Positions 32,201 through 46,152 of a stretch of 64,000 nucleotides of DNA are shown piece by piece. The notes under the pieces were generated by a model. That model was given only the letters and a program-made list of their open reading frames with translations. It was not told the DNA's origin and searched no databases. The translations under genes were made by a program, and so were the position numbers. The DNA is from Alisma plantago-aquatica. Lineage: Eukaryota > Streptophyta > Magnoliopsida > Alismatales > Alismataceae. Location of the stretch: positions 1,532,970,472-1,533,034,471 of the forward strand of contig OY856409.1 in NCBI GenBank assembly GCA_963693085.1, read 5' to 3'. The first letter of the stretch is position 1, and every line of letters starts with the position of its first letter.

Positions 32201-35041
32201 TGTCACGCCCCAATCTCACATTAACCACAAACCACGAGATTAGGACGCGACAAGATGGGATTACACATAAGCCAACCACCTTTCATTTTTAAAACATTTT
32301 AAAGAGATTGAAAAGATAATCTGTTTTATGCTGTAAAATGAAACTAAACAAACTGCGGAAGCATCTTTATTAACTGACTAGCAATATAAACAGAGTCTAC
32401 AACATTTTACATTGTTTAACATAAATAAAGCATAACAGTTAATTTACATCTTATACACATTCTCTCTCTCTCACACACCTTGTCCCACAGATCGAGGGGA
32501 AAGGACTAAGAGACCTCTAACTACTATCTACATAATCCTTTTTCAGACTAAGCATTAGGATGTAACGATCCTTCAGATTTCCTACTGCTGATGATAACCT
32601 GAAAATGTTTTGAGTAGAGGTATGAGCCTACTCGCTCAGTGAATAGCATTTCACTTAGCTATCATTAAACAACTCATCAGGTTTATAAATTAAAATTAAA
32701 CTTAAATGCAGAACTAAGCAAGGCAGTTCTAATAGCATAACAAATATACATATAATAATCACATTTTAAATCATCAACAGGTAATTCAGGTAGATAAACA
32801 GTTATATAAATTTACTGTGATCCTACATGATTATTTATTCATTTTATTATTATGCCCTAATCATATGCAGTGTACTCTGCATATAAAGATCCGCAGCAAG
32901 TTCATGCTACGACCCCACCGTACAAGACTTAGCGACACACCCGGGAAATGCTAAGTCTGACATCAGCCCTGCTCTGCTACAGGACCCCTGGCTCACCGGC
33001 CAGAAACATAGGCTCTACGGCCTCAAAGCACTACTCTGAGTGCACCTGACTCCTCCTTTAACCTGAGTACACCGGCGGAGGGTCTTACAGGGTTACCTTC
33101 GTGACACAAGCACGAATGGTGTTAGATAACCAAGTTTTTCTTTTGCCCAGTGCCATCGTGACACAAGCACGATTGTTGTTAGACACTACTTTTCTCTTTC
33201 CTCGTTTGTCCGTGACACAAGCACAGATGATGTTGCAACACGAGTTTCACCCCTAAGAAACAGACCTTCTTTTAGGGGTTCTACGGTGTTAGGGCATCTA
33301 AGTCTATACTTGATTAACAAACAAACATTTAAACAGGAATATCACATTTCATGCATTTTGCACAATCTAAACATCACAAAAGCACATATATATATTTATC
33401 ATAATTAAACATGATTCAGAATCATTTATCCAGTTTCAATGCTAAACATCTATTTTGAAATCAGTAAATACATTGCAACTATAATACAGGAAATTGCATC
33501 ATTTTCACTAAGCATATTAAGTAATTCAATTCCAATGAATCTAACATACTCTATTTTATGTACTACACTGTTTAAAAGTTATATCAATTGATACAGAAGC
33601 AATTAAGCATTTAATGAGTTAAATACTGATTTCTAAATGAACTACTACTCACCCACTTCGGTGTGTTCGTATACACCGAAAAACGTCCACAAACACGCCT
33701 AATTCTGCCCTTTACAGCAACGTGCACGCCGTGCACCTAGGCTGTACGCCGTGCACCTTCAGTGCACTTTTGTTCTACTTTTTAGCAACCTTGCACGCCG
33801 TGCAAACTGATTTGCACGCCGTGCAACCTGGGCAGAAACTCGTTCTGCTTCCTGTAACTTTGCACGCCGTGCAAACTGATTTGCACGCCGTGCACCTGCG
33901 CAGAAATGGGAAACTCATTGTAGATGAACTCGATTAAAGCCGAATCAAGGACTAACAACTACGGGTTTGTACTTACGAACCTCGGACGAACTCGAGGACA
34001 CTGTTATCTAAATGTTTCCTGGGCAAATGCAAGTCTTCTTCTACCTTGGTTCAGTCTGATTTGAATGAAGCATACACAAGCAGCACCTTGATTTGGCATC
34101 GTTCATTGTTGTAGTTGTAGATTCGAGCAAAGATCTCCAAGATGAACTTAAGGACGTTGTTCCACGATGCTTTCTCACGCTCAAGGTGGCACAAGGCTGC
34201 AGTTGCAGCAGTTGCTAGGCTACAGACGCAGCTCCATGGTTCGGCCGCCCAAGCTGCTAGGGTAAGGTGTTGGTGGTTAGGCGATGGAGTGGAGGAAGGA
34301 AGTAGAGGCGTCGCTGGCTAGTTCGAGGTGCTCCAGAGCTGCCCTTCTCCTTCCTTTGGCTGCTGGTCGCGCTCGCAGCTGTAGATGAGCAACAGGTCGG
34401 CGCCACTGCTGATTTGCAGGTCAGCCACCCAAGCCAAGCAGCAAGGCTACAGGCGGGCGCCACTACTAGGGCACACAATAGAGGAGGAAGGAAGGAGGTG
34501 GAAGAATGACGGAGGTGGGCGGAGCTCGATCGGCATCTATCATGCCCAAAATTGCCTCCGGCTCTTCTCTTCTATTGGATCGGCTCTGCTTGGGTGCCGC
34601 TCAAGCGGTTGCCCTATTCTATCGGGCGAAAGAATAAGAGATAGGGGTCAGTTCGCGGAGGGGGCCGACATGTAATTTACCCAGCAAAAACCTAAAATTA
34701 CAACTAGGTCCCTAAACACTCAAATGTCCATATCTTTTAACTCGGAAGTCAGTTTCGAATGATTTTTCTTGCAACGGTTTAAGCACGGAAATCTCTATAA
34801 CCTCAAAGTGCAAAACATGCTAATTACACTGTTTTACTGATTCAAATCTCTAATTGCATCCAATTATCACTTTACTCAAATTAATCACCTTAATTATGCA
34901 CTAATTTTGTCTTGTGTATTTAATCCAACTTAATCAACTTGATGATGCACTAACCATCACTTGAGCACTTAACCTGTCTCAATTACTTAATTAAGCCCTA
35001 ATCATTGTACCTACTAGTTAATCACGGAGTGGGTCATAACA
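32201..35041 (-). repeat. GYP2 5' LTR (right copy)
   Basis: This uninterrupted 2,841-base LTR runs from TGTCACGCCCC to GTCATAACA and is followed by the duplication CCGGG. Palindromes TTGCACGCCGTGCAA lie at 33791-33805, 33812-33826 and 33860-33874, and GTGCACGCCGTGCAC at 33722-33736. A TATA-like AT run lies downstream in the sense direction at about 33385-33400. Confidence 0.9.
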
Positions 35042-37054
35042 CCGGGATTGAAGACTCCTCCTCCTACCAGACTGTAGGATGACAGTTGTCCTCCTAAGCG
35101 GCAGTGACCTCCCGCCTCTGAAGTAGTCCACACGGACCACCTGGAACTCCACTCTCCTTGTCCCACAAGGAAGTGGAAGGAGCTGCACCCTCCTTTTGAC
35201 GTACTAGTCGCCAACACACTCTCCTGCTGTCAATTGCAACTGCAATTGTCCTTCCCTTGCTGCACCTCCCTTTGCGGGAAGCACTTGCTCGGGCTCTCTC
35301 TCGGTTACCAAAACTAGAAAGAACGAAAACTTTGCAGAGCAACCGACTTGCACTGAGTTGTACTCTGAGAAGCCCCCAATACCCCCTATATATAGGCGGG
35401 TCATGGGACAGGGTTCTCTGTGCCCGACAATATGGGACTAAAAGCAAGAGTAGAAGGGTTCGAGATTTTCCACAAAAGCAACCAACTCGCAACCGGAACC
35501 AATCGGTTCACAAGTGAACCGGTCGGTTGGGGACCTGAACCGATCATTTGGGACCCTTGAACCGATCGGTTCACTCCTAAACCGGTCGGTTGGGGTTCCA
35601 GGTTGGTTCTTGATTGACTTTTGTTCTTCTGTTTCCAATCGGTATCGAATACCAATCCTATTTCCAATCAAATTGGATAATTGAAACGAAAGGAAAATTC
35701 TCACCAATCCTACTTTCCCAAGTTGCTCGATTGCACCAGTTGAACCGATCGGTTCAACACTTGAACCGCTCATTTCACTCTGTGCATGAGATGATCAGTT
35801 CAACAATTGAGTCGACCGGTTTAGCAACCTCAGCCAATCGGTTCATCACATGAACCGATCGGTTGGGAGTGCAGGTTGAGAAGAATCAGTCAAATGCGAT
35901 TTCAATCAATCCGATACTCCAATCAATGCGTCCAACACCTTGAACATTATGATATTGAGCTATCAATTAATTGAGTGTTTAATTGAACTACTAAACTTCT
36001 TTAGTAATCCATCTAAACATTGCTTGTGGACAAAACTCCTCTTCTAGGTTAAATCCTATGTGTGTGACCCTGCAGGTCCATTTCACGTTGGCAGTGAAAG
36101 TCCATAACACTTATGACTTCACAAGCAAAGAGCGGTGTCTAGTCACACATCATTGCTACCCAAGTGAAATAGAAAGTTGGAGAACAACTTTCATCCCTAC
36201 AATCCGTGAATGGTGTTACAGTGAATGTATAATTCCTTTGTCACTGATATCCAAAATGAACTCAAGGCATGGAACAGTCAACCTGTCAATGTTCATTCAT
36301 TTCCTTGATCTCAGAGTAGATCGAGTGAGATGTGTATGATATCAATATCACATATTGATTCACACATGCATGTGCATGCCTTTTCTCAATCCTACTCATC
36401 AAGTGGCCAAGAATATCAAACTCCCTCAGGAGGGACAAATCCCATATCTATCACTCACCCCTCAAAAGCCTCATGTGTCAAAGCCAGCCAATCATCACCT
36501 TTATAACAACCCATGTTTCAGGATTGCGTTTGATGATGTCAAAGTGTACCCAAAGACATGTGTTGAGTGTAGTGATTTCAGGTCTAAGAATCACACTCAC
36601 CACCATCACTGTGAGAGCTGACTGTGACTACCATGTCATGGTTCCATGTGTCACTCTCACGGTGGGTCTGTCCGGTACCTTGTTCTCTAACAAGTACCTA
36701 TGTGCTTGGTTTGATATCACTATATCATGACTAATGAGATTCTGTCATCAACCAACACACAATCTAATCTTTAGTGTTATTGATGTCTATGGTTATTTCC
36801 ACAATAAAAACCAACTAGGGACTAAAAAAGAAAGAATACTCTTAGCATCCGTATGATCTCATCGTTTAGGTCCTCAACCCAAAAGCATACATCATTGAGT
36901 AAAACAATCTTTAGACATCTATCATGTTACACCATCATCTCAGAAACAGTTTAAACATATAGATTGGAAATTGCCTTTATTATTATTCAAATCATTTACA
37001 AAGTATCCCAATACAATCATCACATGACTTGCTCTATGGGCATACATACCAACA
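35042..37054 (-). repeat. COP1 5' LTR, fragment right of GYP2
   Basis: This continues the LTR interrupted at 24320 and matches 4446-6480. It contains the AACCGATCGGTT arrays at about 35496-35590 and 35740-35872. It ends CCAACA followed by the AAATG duplication at 37055-37059. Confidence 0.9.
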
Positions 37055-40000
37055 AAATGTTTGGTTCCTTATCTCTCCTTACATGTCCAAAGATTCTTCT
37101 TCTCCTAATTTGAGGTGGAGAGAGTGCCCAAGGTGGAAGAAGATAGCCAACCTTCTTGTTGGAGCATCTACGGTTCAGATATGCCCTCATTTAGGGTTTG
37201 TGAAGCTTCCTTTTGTGTGATCCTGACCTAATCTAGTAAGTTTCTTCTTCTCTCCTTTGTTTCTCTTACTGTTCTTCTTCATCCTACCTTATTCTAGGAC
37301 GAAACCATGATTTTCCATGGTAAATTTTGCTCTAGAGCTCAAAGAACTTATCGTTCTTGCTCTCTTGACCTAGGGCTTGCTTTCCTTGTGGAGAAAGAGC
37401 TACTTGGTGGAGTTCAAAGCTTAAACTAGGGTTATCTACCTTCTTTGACTGATTTTTATTTCTTCTTAGAGCCTTATTTTCTTCTTATAGGCGAGTTTTA
37501 TAATCCTCTTCACGTTTATTTCCCACTCAAGTTCGTGTTCTAAAACAAAGATCTAAGTATATAGAAGATATCTTTGCCTAAGGTTTCAGTTTTAATGTTG
37601 TTCCTTGATTAGTTTCTAACTCTAAATGAACCTGAAACCATGTGCATGACCTTACCGATGTAGGGGAAGACTTGATTCTTGCTTACATGTCAACCGATGG
37701 TGCTTAGGACCTTTACACTGATGTCTTATACGTAGATTTTTTGGGTGTTTCCTTCCTTGTACTACAAACGATGGATGTCCTTATACTAGAGTCGATGGAG
37801 TTGCCTTTATGACAACTGATGGTGACAACCAATGGTGACAACTGATGGTCACACCTTAGGTCAGGTTTGGACTCTTTTATAAGTTCAATATTTGATGGTT
37901 TAGTTCCCTAAAGATGGCATCGACTTATGGAAGAAGTAGTTTAACTCCCGATGGTGTCAGTCGATGGTAGTTCAGGCTACACCAACTAATGGTGGTGTAA
38001 GATACTACAACTAATGATGAGAATAGACCTCATATTTTAATGTTTTTAAGCCTTAATCCAATGGTTCCTTTGGTTGAATGAATCAAGGGTTAGACTCTTT
38101 TTTCAACCAATGGTTTTGAATGAAGAATGTGATCCAATGATGAGGATTTAATGATATATCCAATGGTTTGGGATGAAGTCTATAATGTAATTTTTTGGTT
38201 CTAATGATGAGAATTTTATGGTTCAACGCCCTTAAACTTATAGTATTACCTTTTCCCTTGTATGAATATAATTGATAATCACCATAGTAAGTTGAGGAGT
38301 AACCCTAATGAAACATGGCTTGTTACACCTAACCCCAATGCAGTCAAGTGATAGTTATTGATAGAAATCAGCCTCCATTGAATTATTAATAGAATAATGG
38401 AGTACTCTCTTACTATTGTTGAAGCCCTAGTATGCTATAATCTGATGGTTATACCTTGAGTTATGCATGGATCCATACTTGAGGATGGTTTGGGATTTGA
38501 TGGTGATGCTTGATCTTATGCATCCACGATTGTATAGCGATGCCACAAGTCAAGGTTAGTGTATGGGTATTGAACAATAGCTTCAATGTAACCTACCTTG
38601 TTTAACCTAACACTAATGTAAATATATGGTGGTGGTTAATCATTCTACCTTACTTGAATGATTATTATAATGATGGAATATTCTTCCTAATTTTTGTTAT
38701 AGCTCTAATGTGTTAATTGGTGGTTATTATAACGTTATGATTGAATCTTACTTGTGTTAAACATATGCACTATAAGTATAATGGTGGTCAATTATACCTA
38801 GCCTTCTTGTATGTTGATATATAAACGAAAGCTCTTGATGCTAAGATAATCCTACTATATTATCATGTGAACATCTTTTAGTTATTTAATTCAATATCGT
38901 GTTGAGTCTATGTATTACATGTATGGTGATGTTTTTTAGCCTTATTATAAGGCATGGAAAGATAAGGATGATCTTGCAGGGAATGATGTGATGGTCTTAG
39001 TGACCTTTTGGCATGGTTGGAATGAGGTGCAATCCTCTTCATGATGTGACAAGGGTTGACACCCTAGAATTATGTGATAAGGATTGAAATCATGTTGTAT
39101 CATGATGACATGTGTAGTCTCATAAATGACAATCAAATAGTCCCATGTGATGATGTGATAAGCAATTGTGTATCAAACATTTTATATCTTCTGAAGTTTC
39201 ATACTCATATGCTTACTAGAAATGAAATAGGGTTTGTATGTCCACTTGTATGATGCACCCTTAATTCACCCAATTGGCAATAAATAATCAAGTAAAACCT
39301 TAATCATGTGGTGCCCTGTGCCATAGAACCATGTTTATGTCAGAACTTGTTGGATGGTGAAAATGAGTTTTCCTAAGGGGAACTCAGAGCGCATATTATT
39401 GAGTATGATGGGTGCGTGTCACCCTGACCTCAAATGTTTAGGGAGAATGACTACGGCCATACATATCCCTCCTTTGAGAATGTCTGTGGTCGGGTCTTGG
39501 TGATTATAATGTGATGTGATTATAGGTAAACTACAGTTGTACCTCAATGATTAGGTTTGAATACCCTGGTTTCTAGCCCCATGACATGTAGCAAGGTGGG
39601 ATAGTTGTTTACAAGACTATATGTTGTTGTTTTGAAATTTGACTGATATATCACTGCGGTGTAGACTCGTACTGAATGAGTGTAGAAGAAATCTTAGAGT
39701 CTGACTCTTCCTAGATATTACATGGAACTGATTGCGACCAAGCGATGGTCATTTGGAGTTTGGGTGGTACGACTCAAACTTCCCATGGATTAATAAAAGA
39801 TATAATACAGTCGTGTAGCATATCTATTTAGGGCTATACACATCATTTCACATTGGATGATAATCCTTGTTTGTTCTCTTTACAAAAGATGAAATTTCGT
39901 ACATTAAAAGATAGTAGATACACTTATGATGTGGATATGCTCATGTTATAGATGTGTACATATAGTAGTCTTTCTTATGTTCATAGAATTATTGTTGCTG

Positions 40001-40933
40001 TTGATTGTGATTATGAATTTAGCTATCACATGATGTTAGCTATGCTTATATTGCTAGCCATGCTTCCATAGTTAGACTACTTATACTACTAGTCATACTT
40101 ATGTAGACAGTTGTGCTTATGTTGGTAGTTCTACTTGTGATGTAGATCTTCTCAAAGTGTTCAACACGCTTATAGTGTCAGTTATGCGTATGTTGTTTGA
40201 CTTATTAATGATAATAGAGATGCTATGCTTCTAGACTTGCTTATGATGTTAACCATCTATATGCCACTAGACTACTTATACAGTTACCTATGCACATGAT
40301 GATAGTCAGGCTAATGATGATACTTTTATCAGTCCCTTTATACGCCTTGTTGATCATGTCTGATATTTTTTTTTATGTTTAATTGGCTTGATATGCTTAA
40401 AGTGATTAATTACATACATAATCTGTTGTAATCAATAAGTGATGTTGAGAGTTATATCTATCGCTGGGACATAGGTCCCACCTCGTGGGTCACCACATCC
40501 TTCTAGGTGATTGGCAGCAGTAGTAGCAGAACTGTGGCAATGTGGAAGATATGTGATGATGGACCTTATATGTTTATACATCTAATGTGTCATACAACCG
40601 TCCATGTACTCTCAGGTCTGGGTAGGAATGCTTGTATATGATATATCAATTGAATCGAGCTTCTGGGAACATGTTGATACTTTTACATGTGGCATATGTG
40701 GATTACAATCTTCTGTATGTATATGTTGTGGTTGAGGCCATGAAGCAATTGTAAATGATATTTGGCATTATATGAAATAAAGCAAGATGATTGTCCTCTT
40801 AAGTAAATGTTCTGAGCATGTTGGTTGCATTAGAATTGGTTTTAATTTACCCTATTTATGGGTTTGTGTCTAATTAGTGATCGATTGTGTTTTGTGATTT
40901 GAGTAATCTCATTTAGCGTAATGGGTCTTCACA
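37055..40933 (+). repeat. GYX middle LTR, right portion
   Basis: This completes the LTR interrupted by COP1 and ends TTCACA at 40933, directly before the primer site of GYX-2. It is alignable with 55398-59015 but differs by roughly 10-15% by eye, far more than the left portion differs from its counterpart. Frequent CCGATGG/CTGATGG motifs occur at about 37690-38000. No coding is seen. Confidence 0.7.
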
Positions 40934-41393
40934 AGTTGGTATCATATCTCTAGGATTGCTGAGACTACATGGACACTAGTACTTAGGAATAAGATGATGT
41001 CTTAGGGACATGACATAAAAACATGATGCATACTTCTTAATTTCAATACTTGGATGTCCTGTCCATGTTTTCAACAATTGAAGAAAAGGTAAGTGTGGAA
41101 CTATTAGATTGTTATCTTTCTGATTACTATGAAAAAGTAGTCATTTTGAAACAATCTAAAGAGAATAATGAATAAGAAATCATGGTGATGATACCTCAAT
41201 ATTACCATAAAAGAAGATGATAATTACATTGTAACCTATCAAAACTTGAATGTTTCGTAACTATAAAAGAAAGATATGACATCATGAAACCTAAATCTGA
41301 ATACAGATGGGCAAATGAGGAGTTCTTGAAGTTGTAATTCAAGAAGAAAATGAGGTAAAAGAAATATGAATTTGTACTAATGAAGTGATTCAA

Positions 41394-41406
41394 GGTACAA
41401 AATCCA
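41394..41406. repeat. Target site duplication of LINE-1 (left)
   Basis: GGTACAAAATCCA is repeated at 46183-46195. GYX-1 has one copy at about 474-486. Confidence 0.9.
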
Positions 41407-41490
41407 ATAACTTAAATATGTGCTAATATAAAGTAAATGGCGGCGCAAGGGAGTGCGGGGGGCGGCGATGGAGCTAGCAAACTACGTGTA

Positions 41491-42032
41491 ACCAGACAAT
41501 AGGAGCGAGAAACAAGTTTCAAGCTCTAGATGGGGAGGAAGATGAAGCCAGCAGGACCGAAGAGGGCATGATTGACGACCAACAGGAGCGTCAAGAGGAC
41601 AGCCGAGGTCCTAAGATCTGGAGGAAAAAGCAGCGAAGGAATGAGGACGATGATGTATCATCAAAGAAACATACAGAAGATCGACAGGTGATAGAAGAGG
41701 GACAACCTAGACAGGAAGCAGCACTGCTGGTTAATTGTGCACCCAAGCATATAGCTGTTACACTAGTAGGCAATGAAGTAATATCGGGCAGACCAGTTGT
41801 TGAGCCTGCCGAGATGCACACGGATAAACCCAATCCCCAAGAAGAAGGCACGATAATTACAGAAAGTGGAAAAACCAGGGAAGGGACGAAGACACCTGCA
41901 ATACCCGGAAGGAAAGCCAAGGAGAAGGAGAATTATCAGGGCACAGGCAGCCCGCATAGCCAATACGTGACAAGGAATAGAACGAGAAGAAGTTCTGAGG
42001 GGTCTGAAAGAGGCGCGTCCTCATCCAAATAA
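41491..42032 (+). pseudogene. LINE-1 ORF1 C-terminal remnant
   Basis: The frame is open upstream of the ATG at 41568 and includes N-K-F-Q-A-L-D, similar to the R-F-x-A-L motif found after the zinc-knuckle region in plant LINE ORF1 proteins. The rest is a low-complexity, charged tail (many Glu, Lys, Arg). The DUF4283 RNA-binding domain and zinc knuckle are absent. ORF2 starts 12 bases after the stop. The call rests mainly on position. Confidence 0.55.
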
Positions 42033-42044
42033 TCACCCCTGTTT

Positions 42045-45000
42045 ATGATTAATACAATTACCTGGAATATTCGAGGAGCTGGTAAGAAGAAAGCAAGGCA
42101 ATACCTTAAATGTCTAGTGTCGAAGCACAAAATCAAGCTAGTATCCATTCTAGAACCTAGAATTTCTGGAAAAGAGGCGCAAGCTGCTATTAAAGATATT
42201 GGTTTCTCGAGCTCCCATCGAGTAGAAGCAAATGGGTTCTCAGGTGGGATCTGGATATTATGGAATGAAGATGAGTGCGATGTACACATTCTTCAAAGCA
42301 ACAAGTATTTCATTCACTGCTGCATCGATGGCAATGTGCTATGTACCTTCATATATGCTTCACCTAACCCTGGGAGAAGACCTATACTCTGGGATCACTT
42401 GATCCGGTTGAGCCAGTCTATTAACAAGCCTTGGATAGCTCTGGGAGATTATAATTGTATGCTCAATCCTGATGAGAAGCTAGGCAGCAACATATTTAAC
42501 ATATCCGAAGCAGCAAGATTCAGCAACGCCATTATCAAAGCAGGCCTCACTGACATCGGTAGCATCGGCTACGCATTTACCTACAAGAAAGGGCTCCTAC
42601 ATGAAAGAATTGATAGAGCTTTGGCCAACAGGGAATGGATACAGCAATACCCAAATTTCATCTGTGAGAACCTCACTCGGTTTGGCTCGGACCACAACCC
42701 AATAGCCATGTTGAATGTTACTACCCCCACACAGCAAGTGAGATTCAAGACCCGAGCTTCCTGGAACAAAGATCCATACTTCTGTAATCTTCTGGAAATT
42801 CACTGGAAACCGGGTGTTGGGTTCCATGTCGCGCTGCAACAAGCAAAACCCCATATTTCTAAATGGGACACCAATGCCAGGCGTAACCACAGCAAGGCCA
42901 AATAGCAAATCTTCAACAAGATAAATCACTTACAACGCAGGCTGGAAATACAGTACACTGAGGCATCTGATCGTGAATGTCAGAAGCTTGAAGGTGAGGC
43001 GGAGGAAATTCTTGCAAGAGAGGAGGAAGATTGGAAACAAAAGAGTCACCTCAAATGGCTGACTGAGGGAGATAATAATACCATATTTTACCATACGTAT
43101 GTCAGTAATAGAAGGCGAATAAACAACATCAGGAGTCTACAAAATGGCCAAGGACAATGGCTGACTGACGAGGCTGAGCTCAAGCACCTAGTGTTAAATT
43201 ATTTTCAAGAAATGTTCACTGAAAACAATCCGCCTACTGCAGCGGCGATGGACATGATACCAGCACGATACAAGAACCTGCAACCGCGGCAGATCAGGAA
43301 TCTTGGGGCTACACCGACTGAGAAGGAAATATGGCAAATCATTAAAGAAGCAGACCCTTTTAAGGCCGCAGGGCCTGATGGCACTGATATGCAATTTATC
43401 AAATCAAACTGGAAATGCATCAGGAATAGCATCCTCCTAACCATCAGAAACATGCTCAATGGCAATGAAATTCCAGACAAGATAGCAGAGACGAGTATTG
43501 TTTTGATACCAAAAGTGAAGCATCCTATCAACTGTACCCATCTTAGACCAATTACACTGAACAATGCATGCCTTAAGCTGGCATCCAAGGTCGTGGTAGG
43601 GAGAGTTAAGAAGTATATGCCTCAATGGGTGTCGCAACAACAATCCAGTTTTATTCCTGGCAGGTGTATTTCTGACAGCATTATCATTGTCCAAGAGATC
43701 ATTCACAACCTAAGGCGTAAATCAAGTGCACCCTACATGGCCATAAAGATAGATCTCTCGAAAGCATACGATAGAATGTATTGGAAGTTCATTGAGCATA
43801 CGCTCAACCAGATGACATGGCCATCTAACATCAAAACTTACATCCTAAAGTCCCTATCCTCAGGAAGTACGAACATTATCTTTAATGGGGGTTCCCTTCC
43901 TGCTTTCAAGAAGACGAGAGGACTCCAACAGGGAGACCCTCTTTCTCCTTACTTATTCGTTCTGTGCATGGAGCGTTTGACACAACTAATCAATCAAAAT
44001 GTTGAAGAAAAAAAATGGATTCCCATTAAGTTCTCCCAACAAGGGCCACACATATCCCATGTCTGCTTCGCGGATGACATAGTCATATTTGCAAAAGCAT
44101 CGCTACAGCAGATGGCTACCATTAACAAATGTTTCCAAATGTTTGAAGAAGCCTCGGGACAACAGGTCTCAATAGACAAATCAAAAATTTTCTTCGCCGC
44201 CTCAGTTAGTAGAACCACAAGGGCAGCGATCTGCAGAGCCAGCGGGATCAAGGAAACAGATGACCTCGGTAAATACTTGGGTGTACCACTGCTACATAAA
44301 AGGGTCAACAAGCAAACCTACTCTTTCCTTACGAACACCATGGAGGCAAGAATCAACGGCTGGACAGCAAAAACTCTCCTTAGCTGGTCGGATTTGTCTA
44401 GTCAGATCAGTCTTGACAACTCTGCCAACATATGTCATGCAATCGACGATTGTCCCGAAAGCCATTTGTACTAAACTCGATAGAGCAATTCGCAAATTCA
44501 TCTGGGGGGGATGCCAAAATGCCAACCCAGTATCCTTGGTCGCGTGGAAGAAAGTGTGCACTAGCACAAATAACAGGGGCCTAGGAATTAGAAGCATGGT
44601 GGATTGGAACAAAGCCTTAATCTGGAAGAACTCATGGAAACTGCTTCGCAACAAGAATGCCCTCTGGGTGAAGGGGATGAGTCAAAAATATAAGAACTTC
44701 ACTATAAGGTCTCTGGGCAGAGCAACACCGTTCTATAGAAGTGTCCATACAGGAATGCAGTTCATCAAGAATAACTGTACTAAGATTATAAAGGATGGGG
44801 ACTCCACCCTAGTGTGGACGGACCACTGGGTTCCAGGGTATCAACAGCTGCTTTCTTACTGCACAAAACCCGTCACCAATGAAGTGATGGATCTTACTGT
44901 TGGGTGCCTTCGTAACATGGAAGGAAAGTGGGACAGAGAGTTCTTACTACATTATCTCCCTGACCACTGTGTCGATCGGATTACTGATCTGCCTATTCCG

Positions 45001-46152
45001 GGCGGGGGGAAAGGGGAGGATGCATGGAGCTGGATGCATGACGAGAGCGGGAAATTCACTACTGCCTCTGCGTATGCTCTAATACATGGTGATCTGCAGT
45101 ACCCTGTTAACAATATATGGTCTACTATTTGGAAACTACAGATACCTAGTAAAATCAAAGTTTTCATCTGGATAGTTTCCCATGAAGGAATCATGACTAA
45201 CGGGAGGCGTAAGCAAAGGAAGTTCACTGAATGTGCTATTTGTCCTAGATGTGAAGCACAGGTGGAAGATACGTTTCATGCTATATGCAGCTGCCCTTAT
45301 TCAAAGGAAGTCTGGAACAAGGCCAGTCGCAACAACATGGACAGCATGGTCCACGATTCTGTCCAACAGTGGCTGACGCATCACTTGCAAGGGAAGGATG
45401 AAGACACCGCTCGCTTCACAGTTATCTGCTGGGTCATATGGAAGGCTAGGAACAGCATGGTCTTCGAAAATGTTAATGTCAGCACCACTAAACAAGTGAC
45501 TCAAATTGACAGGCTTTGTACTACCATATCAAAAGCTAAATGCAGGAAGAAGGAAGACAAAAACCACGATAAAGCCATTTTACATGACCATGATGGAGTG
45601 CCGAATGGCCATATGCTGCTGTATGCTGATGCTGCTGTTAAAGGTAAAGATGTGGCTATCGGGATAGTTGTCCTGAATGAGAACAAGGCATGGCAAGGAG
45701 GATCGGCCATGTATGCCCAGGTTGAATCTGTCACAGAAGCGGAGATTAGGGCGATAGAGCTTGCTATCAGAATATATACTGCAACCACCATGGGACCAGC
45801 AGTTATCATTACGGATAGTTCTAAGGCTATCAAAGCTATTGAAGGCCCTCTAGAGAATGTCCCTACTTTCACCATTTGGGTCCAATCCATCCAAGACATG
45901 ATCAGTGATAAACCAGAGTTACAAATTGTGTATCATCCGAGAGAACAAAATGTTTTGGCGGATATGCTGTCCAAACACCACCTTCAAAACTATAAGGATG
46001 GTCGAACCTATACGACTCCTCCTATCGACCCTGAGGGTCAACCTACCCCCGACCCCTTCTGTAATGGTAGGAGTCCTACCAAATTTAGTTTCATAGCTGA
46101 CAATGTTTTGAATACCAGTTTAATGCCTGCAAGAGAAGCGCGGGATGAATAA
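42045..46152 (+). pseudogene. LINE-1 ORF2: endonuclease, reverse transcriptase, RNase H
   Basis: The start is ATG 42045, giving T-W-N-I-R-G-A-G, the first motif of the apurinic-type endonuclease. G-D-Y-N and S-D-H-N-P follow (target nicking). A TAG at 42903-42905 interrupts; the frame continues to A-G-P-D-G, L-R-P-I-T-L-N-N, F-I-P-G-R, K-I-D-L-S-K-A-Y-D, Q-G-D-P-L-S-P-Y-L-F and the active site F-A-D-D at 44067-44078. A one-base frameshift in the A-run near 44372 shifts the frame. The second frame has C-x2-C ... H-x4-C zinc-binding residues at 45232-45318 and an RNase H with D, E, D, D (Y-A-D-A-A, E-A-E-I-R-A-I-E, I-T-D-S-S, L-A-D-M-L) at about 45618-45980. It ends A-R-E-A-R-D-E. A two-lesion pseudogene of a typical plant L1 ORF2. 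Confidence 0.93.

Larger units (their letters stand above)
24321..35041 (-). mobile_element. GYP2: decayed Ty3/gypsy chromovirus
   Basis: Termini are TGTCACGCCCC and GGGTCATAACA, flanked by CCGGG duplications. The LTRs are 24321-28392 (enlarged by LINE-2) and 32201-35041. The primer site at 32185-32196 and the polypurine region at 28393-28440 show that the sense strand is minus. The internal region is only 3.8 kb and contains remnants of RNase H, integrase and chromodomain in the correct order, all broken. LTR divergence is about 2% by eye in the first 400 bases, yet the internal genes are ruined. It was probably already defective when it inserted and was mobilised in trans. Confidence 0.88.
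4235..37054 (-). mobile_element. COP1: Ty1/copia LTR retrotransposon, nested host of three other elements
   Basis: The element is flanked by AAATG duplications and has TGTTGG...CCAACA termini. Its two LTRs are 4235-6480 and 24105-24320 plus 35042-37054. Pol reads on the minus strand, so the right LTR is the 5' LTR and the primer site is at 24092-24103. After removing the insertions (TRG-A, TRG-B and GYP2), the internal region is about 4.8 kb, normal for copia, but Gag is mostly deleted. Domain order is Gag fragment, protease, integrase, reverse transcriptase, RNase H, which is the Ty1/copia order. Several nonsense codons and a lost integrase glutamate make it inactive. LTR divergence of roughly 5-10% by eye makes it one of the older layers. 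Confidence 0.92.

Noticed and set aside
41591..41920. Antisense frames over LINE-1 (also 42597-42929, 43205-43588, 45501-45899)
   Set aside because: Shadows of ORF1 and ORF2 without known domains.
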